In this document: piece by piece, positions 36,100 through 47,200 of the stretch | Layout of the letters: every line of letters begins with the position of its first letter | Position numbering within the stretch: the stretch's first letter is position 1 | Source of the DNA: Thuidium tamariscinum | Lineage: Eukaryota > Streptophyta > Bryopsida > Hypnales > Thuidiaceae | Length of the DNA stretch: 64,000 bases | Direction: 5' to 3' | Assembly: GCA_947034885.2 (NCBI GenBank) | Contig: OX344755.2 | Coordinates: 870,501-934,500 of the forward strand | Notes under the pieces: model-generated | The model's input: only the letters and a program-made list of their open reading frames with translations | The model's database searches: none | Told to the model about the DNA's origin: nothing | Program-made: the position numbers and the translations under genes

Positions 36100-36690
36100 A
36101 ATTGTTTATTAGTTGTTTGCTAGTCATTTCTTTGTCACATCTTAGTTGCATTTTAGTTGCATTTTAGTCAAATCCTAATCACATCCTAGTTGCATCCTAG
36201 TCACATTTTAGTCGTTTTGCTAGTTGCATCTTGATCATTTTCTAGTTGCATTTTAGTTGTTTTTTAGTTGTTTATGAAGTCATTTTCTTATCATCTTTTA
36301 TCAATTGTCCAATATCAATCGTCAAGGATATCATTAGGTTGAACATATAAAACTTGTAAGTTGTTTTAGTTTTGTATAATGAATTATCTAAATAGAATTT
36401 TAAGACTTCTACAATTGGTAGATTTCTATGTTTTGTAGGTTTCTACAATCTATAGAATCTAAAGTTGTTGAAATCCTAATAATTTAAAAATCTGCAAATC
36501 ATTAGGATTAAAATTTCAAAATATATAAACCTACAAGTTGCAAATGAATTGCAAACAAGTTGTAGATAAGTCACAAATAAGTTTTTGATAAGTTGCAAAC
36601 AAGCCATAGATAAGTTGCAAATTAATGAGTCGCTAACAAGTTGCAAAACTCATCAATAGAGTTGTGGCGGCAAATACCACATCAGCTATT
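36100..36690. repeat. Dispersed repeat family B, short copy
   Basis: The left motif array ('agttgcattttag') and right motif array ('gcaaacaagt', 'gataagttgc') match the ends of the 4,130-6,460 copy with most of the interior missing. This gives the ancestral end sequence 'ataccacatcagctatta' for comparison with the left flank of the CACTA element. Confidence 0.6.
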
Positions 36691-37059
36691 ACATCAAAGA
36701 AGCTCATCAATGAAGTTTCAAGTATGCTATCAAATGAAAAAAAAAAACATTTCACTTTGCAACTAGAATTTGATGTGCAACTTGTCTTTAATGACTAAGG
36801 GCCTCCAAATTATCACCAATTGCAATTGTCCAATGCAACCCCCAAACAATTGTTTTTTGTAATCACAAAAATCCTCATTTTCTTGCAGTTGCTTGATTAA
36901 AAAGTTCTTGCACTAAAGTTCATGAGAGATATCTTGAAGAAGACCTTTAACTCTTTTACATCTACATCTACAAGCAATTTCAAAGATTAATCATAAAATG
37001 TTTGATGAATCACAAAAATGGAGTTGATTTTCAAGAAAAGTTCTAAATCTCAATGTGCA

Positions 37060-38290
37060 TAGTATGTAATTGGGACTTCTTTCTTTGATAATGGTTATAT
37101 CTATGCTTGTTAAATTTTGCCAAAATTATGTGTTTGGAAGAATCCTTAATCCTTCACTGCCTAATGGGACAAAAAGTGTCCTCACCTAGTCACACACTCC
37201 TATTCAAAATTCTATAACTTTTGCATCCAAGGTCCAAATCCAATCAAAAATTTCTAGAAAAGTTGTACATACTAGTTTAGTTTTTATGGTGAAATTTTCA
37301 GATCAATCCAAGATGTATTGGGTTTTGGGAGCCAATCAAAGTTTATAGGTTCAATTTGAATTCACCAAATTGTAGTTGATGGCTACAACTTCGGAGGCTT
37401 AAATCTCCTTTGAACACCCAATATTTGTTTTCAATAAAAAGTAATGGATTACATTCCTATAAAAGTCTAGTTATTGTGGTAAAATTTTCATGGAAATCCA
37501 AGTTGCTTTGAATGTTTGGAAACAATTTGAAGTTCAAAATCCAAACATTTTTAGATTATAATGAACTTTGGTGGCTTGTTTCTTCTTCATATGGTGTCTA
37601 TTTCTATTAAAAAATTTTGGAAAAGTTGTGTATTCTAGTCTAATTTGTGTAGCTAAAATTTCATATCAATACAAAAAATTCTAGGTGACTAAGAAGCATT
37701 TTAGTAGGAGGTTCAACCATAGATGTGTTTCTGCACCCTTTTTTTTCTATTTTTTGACATTTCAAAGTCATTTTGCAAACACAATGAATCAACTGAATAA
37801 AAAAAATTGACCAATGAATTTGTATGTTAATTTCGAAGCACTTTTTAGTTTGAAGCTTTTCATTTGAGTAAGTTTAGAAATCAAATTTCATCTCAAAATG
37901 TGTTACTAAGAAAATTTCAATATCTTTTTTCAACCCTAAAACGTTATAATCTTGCAATCTATGTGGTCAAATGACTCCAAATTTGATTCACATCATTTAC
38001 AATATGCACACTAGAAAATTGTATAGTTGAGATTTTCATACCTTAATGATATGTAGACTTATAAGGCTTGAAAAGCAAGGGTGGCTTATAGGCATGTTTG
38101 GACTTTAGGCGGTGAAGGGTTAAAGCTCACTCAACCATCTTTGTTCATAATGAAAACACTTTCTTATATATAGTTACCAATAATTGCCTCTTTTGAGGTA
38201 ATAACTACCTCTTTTGAGTTCATTGTCATTGTGACAAACTGTATTACAATGAGCTCAAAAACTATAAAAATTTAAAAATTTAATTATTCC
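37060..38290. repeat. Dispersed repeat family A, copy split by a TTAA element
   Basis: 37,060-37,149 and 38,120-38,165 together match 690-800 of copy 1, interrupted at the TTAA site. Downstream the sequence diverges. Confidence 0.7.
37150..38119. mobile_element. 970-bp element inserted at TTAA
   Basis: The ends are TCCTTCACTGCCTAA and TTTAGGCGGTGAAGGG (inverted, few mismatches), flanked by TTAA at 37,146-37,149 and 38,120-38,123. The family A copy at 751-775 supplies the uninterrupted site: 'gaatccTTAAag' continuing into 'ttcattcaacc'. It is non-coding. TTAA and a CCC-type terminus resemble piggyBac-class ends, but Kolobok and Sola3 also use TTAA. Confidence 0.75.
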
Positions 38291-39864
38291 CCCCCCCCCC
38301 TCTGTGAGCCCTCGAGATGGCACTTAGGACTCTAGGTCCATTTTTCGCGATTTAATAGCGAAAATTAGTCAAAATATTCAAGAAAAAGACATAAAAAGAA
38401 TGTTGAGGGAGTTTTGGTGTCAGTCTATGCCAAAATGGTGGCAAACCAACTTAGAAGGTGGGAAATTCCTAATCCTAGAAATTTGAATCATTCTAAGTCT
38501 CCAAAGCAAGTTTATGTAAAGATTTAGTAATTCCGAGAGAAATAAGGAATGGAGAGTTAGTCAGTCCTAGCGATTGTCTGTGCAAAATCAAACTTTTAAG
38601 GATGCACATGACATACTGACTAAGCTAAAAGATTCTACTACGAGCCTAGAAGAGTTACTAGGGATTAAGTTCAATTTTGGAATAAATTGGATTTAAAGGT
38701 AAAACCACTACAACGGATTTGGAGGATTCGAACTTCACGAGATAAAAGATGGAGGATTAGAGATTGAAAACTACAGAGAGGTGTTCCAAGGGTAGGAGCA
38801 TGCCAGGAGCGAACAAGAATCAAACAATTGTCCAAGATTCCCGGGCATCAGGAATTAAATTGTCCAATTGGGCAAAGTAATTCCAAATTACTAAAATTAG
38901 AAAGGTGCAAGGTTGCGTGGGACTTACACCAAGAATCTAGGAGTACCCTAGATGTTACCCAATTTATTTCGGATTTTTTCGAAATTCCACGTTGACTCCA
39001 TGGGAAGTCAACCGCACATAGAAATGTTCGTAAAATCATAGAAATTACTTATGATGCGGTAAAATCTCACTAAAAATTAGGATAGGTTTTTGTGTGCTAA
39101 ATAAGCGCCCGGTCAAGTTTGAAGACATTTCGACATTCCCAACTACCAAAACCGGCATCGACATCGAATTTCACTAGAAGTTACAAGTTGGCGGCGGGTT
39201 GACCGGCGTATCAGGAGCGAATGATGTCCGATTGTCGCAAATAAGGAGTCATTCCTTACTCTCACGGACATTCCTAACAACCCTAGCCTGACAGATTCAT
39301 CGAAATGCGCAAATCCTAGAAGTTAGATTTTTGACTTTTCATTGGAGTTACCGTAATTCCAATTTGGGCGTGCAAATGGCCTAGGAGTGAGGGGCAAGGG
39401 GTCCCTTAGGCTAATTGGGGTCTTCTGAAGACAATGGCGTAGACGGTTTTCCGTTTCGAGTTGTTCCCTAAAAGATAGAGAGGGTCAGCTCTTAGTTTGA
39501 CTTTTTAATCGTTAATTGCGGTTAATTAGAGGTGATTTTGGAAATATCTCTTGGAAAATCAAAGATTGGATTTGGTCAAGATCTCTTTCTTGCGTAAAAA
39601 GCCATCTTTGGGCTAAAGAAAGACAATTTTCAAAATAACTTTTGGTTAATTTGCAAAATATCTAGGTAGATTAGGGTTAATTCCAAAATATTTTGGGTTA
39701 AGATCTTGGATTTGATTTGGCCAAGATTTCTTTTGCCAAATGGGGATGTTTTTAGAAATTTCCACCATTAAACAACTAATATTTTGGAATTACATTAGGG
39801 TAGTTTAGGATAGAAAGTAACAAAGTGTTTCACCAGCAATTACCGAGAGGGACCCGGCCACGGG

Positions 39865-39872
39865 TATATAAG
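39865..39872 (+). promoter_or_regulatory. TATA box of the LTR
   Basis: TATATAAG lies in a GC-rich context ('cacgggtatataagggccc') about 1.56 kb from the LTR start, where a U3-R boundary would be expected. Confidence 0.55.
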
Positions 39873-40108
39873 GGCCCTTCTCGAGGTTGCCAGTACCCTC
39901 ATTTCTCGTACCGACACTTTGTTCTTCCCACGTGCTACCGACATAGTCGGAGCACTAATTGGACCAAAAGACTTTGGCCAAGTTTGTTGTTTTGTATTTG
40001 AATTTTGAAGGCTTAGGGCCCCTTCAACTATTTTCCATTTGCAGGTAACAAGTCCAACTTCAACATTGTTAGTCACTATTCGTGGAAATTTCAAGCATTG
40101 AGTGCCAA

Positions 40109-40275
40109 AGTTCGGTTTAAACACTGTCATGTGTACCTCCTTTGGTGGCAAAATCTTGAAATACTAAGAAATTTTGGGAATTTAAAGTGAAAGTTCGGTT
40201 AAACACTGTCATGTGTACCTCCTTTTGCGATTAAAATTCTTAAAATACTAGGCAAAATTCCATATGGCGAAGCTT
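40109..40275. repeat. ~83-bp tandem duplication in the LTR
   Basis: 'cactgtcatgtgtacctcc' occurs twice, about 82 bp apart, with similar sequence on both sides. Confidence 0.75.
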
Positions 40276-40654
40276 TGAACCCCCACAAGTACACATATTA
40301 CTCAAACCACTCACAACAAAGTTAAGGGTTTGGATAGTTGGAGTTCAAATAACTAAGTCTTTGGAGGAGACCATCAACAACCATTCAACAACCAGAAAGG
40401 AGAAAGGAAGGGCTTTCAACTACAAGCCAATAATTCTCTTTGTCAACTCCTTATTACATCTACCCCCTGGTTTTTGTAGCCATTGAGAGAAATTGGTCAA
40501 CTTTTGGAAAATAGGACAACATTCCATAAATCCATTAGATTGAGTGACTAGGTGTTAATTTTACCTTAACTCAAAAATTAAAGGAGAAAAGAATTCCGTT
40601 AAGGCTGTTTCTTTTTCTTTAAGTTTAAAGTCAAAATTTGGCCAAAAGCCCAAA

Positions 40655-40860
40655 GCCTGATTGGACCAGCCAAGATTGAGGCAGCCCAAGGCCTGATTGG
40701 ACCAGCCGAGATTGAGGCAGTCCAAGGCCTGATCGGCCAACCGAGATTGAGGCAGCCTAAGCCTGATCGGCCCAGCCGACTGAGGCAGCCCAAGGCCATC
40801 GGACCAGCCGAGACGAGGCAGCCCAAAGCCTGTCGGACCAGCCGGCTGACGTGGCCGCGG
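40655..40860. repeat. GC-rich ~36-bp tandem repeat in the LTR
   Basis: Units of the form 'gattgaggcagcccaaggcc' plus 'tgattggaccagcc' recur about five to six times (starts near 40,674, 40,710 and 40,744). They become shorter and more diverged to the right. Open frames across it on both strands are repetitive products of this array. Confidence 0.8.
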
Positions 40861-42008
40861 CCAACCACGCCTCGCCACGTGGCAGCCGCGGGAGAGGGGG
40901 TGGCCGGTCTGGGAGCAGAGGGGAGCCAGAGCGGAGGGGAGCCAGAGCGCGGAGGGGAGTCCAGGGAGTCCAAAACTCATTTTTGGACACTCAAAATACA
41001 ACTTAGAGACAAGTTCAACTACCACTCAAGTAAGCAACAACCACTAACACTTCACTCATACATTGGGTATTGTAAACACTAGATTTTTGATCAAAAACAA
41101 AGAGTTCCAACATAAAGTCAAAACTCATAATTTTGATTTTCCCATCAAAAATCTAATATTTGCAACATCCATTAACCTTCACTAATCAAGCTTCATTACT
41201 CAACCTCCATAGCCAAACTTTGTTGCAAGAACTTCAAATACAAAAGTGAGGTGCACGGGGGAAGTTAAGAGAGAATTAAGGTTGAAGAAGAAGCAACCCA
41301 CGTGAAGGAATTAACAAAAACAATTAATATTTGGAGAATATTACTATTGAATTGGTATCTTTCTTTGACCTTTGGATTTAAAAACTAATATTTAAGGAAT
41401 CTTACTATAGATTTGGTTCTCGTTCTTTAGGAATGTTCTACATTCTTTGGTAGTTAGTCATTAATTAGATTCTTAGAAGGTTTGGATTTTGTGGTTTTGT
41501 TTTATTAGGCCTAATAAGCCAAAAAGCAAACAAACAAATTGACAACCAATTTCTCTACGAATTAACGCAATTTCAAAATGAATTAGATTTGAAAAGATTT
41601 GATGATAATTTTTGAATTAAAATACCCTAACAAGACAAAAGGGAAGGGACAAATTGACAACTAATTTCTTCAAGGAATTAACATAATTTCAAAAATTAAT
41701 TAGATTGGAAAAGATTTGATAATAATTTCTATTCAAAATAATTAATTCCATTTGGAATCTCAAATATCAATCAAAAATAATAAAACGAACAATAATAATA
41801 ACTAACCATTGAATTTTCATTGATTGCTTAGGATAGAATATTTACCCAAGTCTTACCCAATTAAGTAGACTAAGTTGAATTGCCGTATTTTCTAATTACC
41901 AGAGATTTAGGAATTAAAAGAATTACGCAATTACAATTAGATCTACATAACCTTTAGTTTTCTTTTATCAGGATAAATCTAATTGACCAACAAACGTGAG
42001 GATTAATG

Positions 42009-42104
42009 GATTAGATGGAGAGCCGGGATGATTTCGATGGCGAGGTTGTGGGGGAGTATTTACACATGATGATGTTCGATGACGGGACCATGGAGATTTA
42101 CGCA
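42009..42104 (+). other. Exon-like segment inside the LTR
   Basis: The frame reads MESRDDFDGEVVGEYLHMMM then FDDGTMEIYAEE and ends at a possible splice donor (GAG|gtaaac). An in-frame stop directly precedes the ATG. The composition is acidic and protein-like. It could be a captured gene fragment or an LTR-encoded leader. I do not recognise it. Confidence 0.3.
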
Positions 42105-42539
42105 GAGGAGGTAAACCGCTCGCATTTGATTTTCATCCTCCTTGTTTTACTGTTAAGTTTCTTTTTACCAAATGCTTGGAATTAGATTTAGGCACAACCT
42201 CATTTGACAAGATAAGAATAGAATAGGATTGCTTGGTTGAATTTTAGAACAGAATAGATAGAATTATAACCCCAACATTAGATTAAAACCATTTAAAACG
42301 TGACTAAAAGAGTTCATTGCTTGGAAGGCTTTCTTTTTACACCCAATTAGAAAGAAAACTCAATTAGACACATGACCCGTGTGAAAAACTCTTAGCTCGA
42401 GGGTGGAGTTAGGAGCGCTCACACCCTCCTAATATGATTTAAATAATATTAATTTTTTAAAACTTTTGAAACCCCCTTCCCCACTCTTTCTTATAATTTT
42501 CATAGCGTGGGCTTAGATACAATGGATATGGGATAAATG

Positions 42540-42720
42540 GTATAATAATCGTATATTATATCCATATTTAGTATCAATGTTTGTATTTGTATCAATATCT
42601 AGTATGGGTATATATATTTAGTACTAATATAAGTATTTATATTCAGTATCAATATCCATATTTAGTATCCATATTCAATATCCATATTTAGTATTCATAT
42701 CCGGTATCTCTATCTATATC
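42540..42720. repeat. Degenerate 'atccatatttagtatc' tandem repeat
   Basis: About ten diverged copies of a 15-20-bp word (atatccatatttagtatc and variants), similar to 30,900-31,020. Confidence 0.7.
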
Positions 42721-42836
42721 CAACAACTGTTGATTTTTCTTGGAGGGAGGGTGGGATTTTTTTAAATTTTGAATCAATGGCTATTGATTTTTCTAATGAA
42801 GGGGGGTCATGAAAATTAATCAAACGGGCTGTGTTA

Positions 42837-43170
42837 CCTCTTTTTGTCACATTGTCACATTGTGTCACATGGTTACCATTCTTGGCCAACCTAGTTCTAG
42901 CCATTCTTCTACTTTACAACCTCTTTTTGTCACATTGTGTCACATGGTTACCATTTTTGGCCAACCTAGTTCTAGCCATTCTTCTACTTTACAACCTCTT
43001 TTTCTACTTTACAACCTCTTTTTGTCACATTGTGTCACATGGTTACCATTTTTGGCCAACCTCGTTCTAGCCATTCTTCTACTTTACAACCTCTTTTTGT
43101 CACATTGTGTCACATGGTTACCATTTTTGGCCAACCTAGTTCTAGCCATTCTTCTACTTTACAACTCCTA
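42837..43170 (+). repeat. Four-copy tandem amplification of a signal-peptide-like segment
   Basis: A ~75-bp unit starts near 42,838, 42,921, 43,016 and 43,091. It contains 'gtcacatggttaccat', 'ggccaacctagttctagcc' and 'cttctactttacaacctc'. It matches 800-860 of family A copy 1. In one plus frame each unit encodes LPFLANLVLAILLLYN, the same hydrophobic core as the 786-926 remnant. Family A sequence continues to about 43,500. Confidence 0.8.
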
Positions 43171-43499
43171 CCACTACAAATATTCATTGTACCATAAGAC
43201 TATCCAAATTACGATGTGAAATTTTTTCTCATAAGATATGCAAAAGGAAAAAAATGTCTTAAAGCATTCATTCTATCATAACACTACCCACAATTATGAT
43301 GTGGAAGTTCTCATAAAGTACTCATTGGAAAAAAAAAATCTTCCCCAGGCATTATTGCCCCCATGACAACTTTCACACATCATACCTTGGCTCCCAATCC
43401 ATATCTAGCACCCCCAAAATTTGGATGAAAAACAAAATACTCCACCCATGACTGCTATCCAAAGTCATTCAAGAACCAAAATGTGGCCCTGTAGGGATT

Positions 43500-44202
43500 T
43501 AGAGATTACGGGTCTTGGTGGTTTGCTATGTCCGATTAGGCCATCTTGAAGCCTTATGTTACCATGACGGTGGTTGATGTGTACATTTATTTCATTTAAG
43601 TTAAAGAATTTGTGCACAATCTTCCACTTTGTTTCCCAAGTGGCGAAATGAGCATGTTGGGAAGGATAACCCAAAATGGATCGCGACCCAAAGACCTCGA
43701 ATAAAGCTGCCTTGGGGTTACCAAAGATCCACTGTAGAATAAAGCTGTATTGGGGTTAACATCTGTGACGTGGCTAGAACATGAAGGGTGCAGTATCTTA
43801 CAATGGAATCTAGAGGTTCAGCACAGAAATCCTGGCAATGTTTTCTGGTTAGTACGACATCAATATTAGTATAATCCATTCCGTTGAATGGGATTGAACT
43901 CCCCATGTTGAAGAAAAATGCAACATTTGCCTGACTTGCATTGGCGATGCATGCAAGAACTCCTACAACTACACTAAAACAATTAGTGCAGATGCACTGG
44001 GTTTGTCGTATGTACATTCTGACCGTCTAGATACTGGCCAAAGTAAGAATAATCTGTGATAGCAATGATTCTACATCAAACTGCAAAATTGAAGTCACAA
44101 TTGGACTTGCCGTAGTATGACACGGTCGCGTTGACAACAGCGAGCAGCCGTCACAGATCATCAATTGCCAAATCACAAAGCAACTGCCGTGTTGCTCATG
44201 AT
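43500..44202. other. 3' flank of the cereblon gene
   Basis: This lies downstream of the CRBN stop on the minus strand and should include its 3' UTR. A minus-strand AATAAA-like signal may lie near 43,587. No other gene is supported. Confidence 0.4.
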
Positions 44203-47200
44203 CTAATCCCAATAATCAGGTGGCTGAGCTTCGGAACTACCTATCAACTGCGTTCTACGAATGCCCCAGAAAGTTTGGGGTCGAGTGTCTGGGTCTACAG
44301 CTATGAAACGCCAACCCATGTGCTGCTCCCTTCTGTTCAAATGGCAACCCTGGCACTTCGCTAGAATCCAAGCATACCTGGCTCCAAGAAAGGTCCAACT
44401 ATCAAAAGACGATCAACTAGAGAAGTGCAAGCATCTTATGCAAGAAAAGAATATGTGCACAGGCTCAATGTAAAATGTCAGCAAAATGCAGCTTGGAGAA
44501 CAAACTTACCCTGGAAACCAACTGTTTTCAGTTTGCGGTGCTCCTCGAATGCGCATGTTCCGAGCGCACGACAGAGTAAGGGTTTCGTGAACGTAGCCAT
44601 GTGCGTTGACATAGGCACCAATTGCACCCTCAGTTGACATGACAAAAACGTCACTACGCCTTGCAATGACCTCCTGGAAAATATAACGGCAATACTTTCA
44701 AAAATCACTCAAAATCTTAACTCAGATATAAAAAGCGTTCTGTTAATGACACTTTTATTAATTCTTGGGTACGCACCCCCTAACTGGAAGAGAAATAGAA
44801 AATAGACGAGGAATAAAGAAACCGCTTACCTCACAGCAATTACACCTCAAAGTATCCATGCCTTCTAGCAGCTGAATCTCACGTTTCAGACGAGCCAGAG
44901 TCGAGTCAATTTCCAGAAGCTCCTGGCGGGTATGGTCCTGGATTGGCATGTTGCTTCCGATATAATACGAAAGAGCAGTGGGGTGGGATACTAGTTCTTC
45001 CAAGCGCGGATGATCTCCCATTTGCCCCAGCATGTCTGAGAAACGCCGAAAAAGTTAGCAATATTCAGAAGATCAGAAGATATCGCAGTGAGTAACAAAC
45101 ATCATCCATCACGAGAACTACCAAGACCAACAAACGCAGACACCAAACAAGACAATACTGAAATCATACCAAACTACCCCTAAGTCATTTTAAATGCAAG
45201 GACACCATTTTCCGTCACTCACCCGCTGCCCTGCGAGCCAAATCAAAAGTATCGTATTGTCGGTACACCCAATGAGGCCAAGCGGTTAACTGAGCCCTCA
45301 TCTTCCATCGAGCAGCATCTTTTTGCCACAATTGGTATGCTTTGGCATAAGGTCCCCCCTGTGCTCTTATAGAAGAAACAGGGACAATCTGGGCAACCTG
45401 ATCATCTCTACTTTGAGCAGGATGCTCCTCATGCAAGGCCTCCTCTATATTCCCTCTTGCTGCTGCTGATTGTACCTCTTCAAGACGAAACCCCTCAGTG
45501 CTCTGCCTTACTTCAGGAAGTTCTCTTTGCTTACGATTCCTGCCTTCAGTTGGTTCACTGCTCAAGGCTTCTAAACGTCGCCCAACAGAGAATCCAGTAT
45601 TCAATCGTTGACGAACTCGAGGTCTCTCGTCGTTAGAATCTGTACCATTGCCATCTTCGTCTCTAGGTCTCCCACGGCGAGAATCCGTACCATCTTCGTC
45701 TTCGTCGCTAGAATCATGTTCATCCTCCTCAGTTAAAGCAGCGATTAAGTCCTCGCTTTCGTTCCTGAGATAAGGCATACACATGTAGCTGAATCAGAGA
45801 AGCAAGAAGGACGTCAACCTGAAAGCTTACAAAACGCAATGATGCTCACATTGGTACGAAATGCCAGCCTCCACGTAAAATGCCTGAGTGCCAATCATGG
45901 ACTTCCACACCAGCGCATTCAGGAATCGAATACAGTAAAACTCACCCATCCAAGTCTTCAGATCTCTCCTCATCAGATGCTCCATCCTCTGCATCACTAT
46001 CCTCTTCTGCCGCCTGATCCACTCTGCAGAAGGGGAACACCACAGTTCAGTAAAAAGCAATAGAATGGTCAACTGCGTAATTGTGTATAGACAGGAAAGT
46101 ACTTCAACAAGAGTGTGGAACTAACCGGATGATATCCTCCTGGCCCAAGCCATATTGCTCTGCATCCTCTGGTTCTTCGACGAATTCATCCACACTGGAA
46201 ATTTGAGTATTCTCATCCTTACGATGTGGCAATAACCCAGAGGGATACTGTTTACCTCGACCATTTCTTCGATTAAAGGCACTGGCTGCCGAACTAAAAG
46301 CACTATTCAAATGACGAGGAAAATCTCCGAGTGTCTTCGTGTCCTCTTCAATGATTTGGACTTGAGCAAATAGCTGCATCAATACTCACATACATCGTAT
46401 TAGAAAGCATCCTGTTTGGGAATGCGTCGTCCACAAAACTCATCTAGACAGAAAGATAACAGGACACCTCTGAGGAGGGTTAGAATATTACAGCGCCATC
46501 AGGTTGAGTCCAGACCGACAAGATTCTGAAGCGCTGTCCACCTCTCGTCATCACATTCACTGAGCCGTCTCTTTGCTCCTTTGCTTTGACAATCTATATT
46601 GAAACAGATGAAATCTACGTATTAAAAGAAAGAACCCTTTTAGAGAAGGAAATTTTGAATAAGGTTTCGGCTCCATCGACACATTAACGAAGTGCTGTGA
46701 AAGTTGAACAACAGATCGTAGGTGATACAGATGTTGATAAAGCATATATCCTCCAAAAGCAGAATAAGGATGACCCTTACTATTTCACATATTTAAGCAG
46801 AGGATTTACACTGCAACACAGAAACGGACAGAGTGACCTATGTAACGACACTTAACAACGAAGGGTGGGTCAATCCACACTAGAATCAAACATAAAAAGT
46901 TCTCAGACTCGAACCTTAGCAGTTGTTCCATAATTCGCAACGTGAATCCTACCACTCCGGGAAACTCTTACATGGATCTGCCAGAACATTTGAAAAATGA
47001 TGTCAACAATACATGTAAGACAATGAACAGGGCAAGCACCACGTTACCCAGCAGAGAAATAGTTGTGTTCATGCATGGCATCTCTAATCCACAATTCCAG
47101 GGAGAAACATGAAAAATAGGAGTCCTAGAACGAGGCCACCGACGTGATGCTGGAGCATCAAACCTATGGTAGCAAGACCATAAATGACTGAGAGAGCTGA

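Larger units (their letters stand above)
38303..42423. mobile_element. Long solo LTR (4.1 kb) of an LTR retrotransposon
   Basis: It begins TGTGAGC and ends GCTCACA, perfect inverted termini of the TG...CA type, and is flanked by a perfect 5-bp duplication CCCTC (38,298-38,302 and 42,424-42,428). No internal second LTR, primer-binding site, gag or pol frame is visible, so I read it as a solo LTR. It has its own TATA box, an internal ~83-bp duplication and a GC-rich ~36-bp tandem repeat. Composition is distinctly more GC-rich than the neighbouring DNA. Orientation is taken as plus from the TATA box. Confidence 0.65.

Noticed and set aside
40561..41082. Overlapping long open frames on both strands
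   Set aside because: All run through the GC-rich 36-bp tandem repeat. The residues repeat accordingly and no frame shows a domain.
38303..42423. A Mutator-like element explanation for the inverted TGTGAGC ends
   Set aside because: The 5-bp duplication CCCTC, TG...CA termini and internal TATA box fit an LTR better than a MULE, which would have longer inverted repeats and a 9-11-bp duplication.
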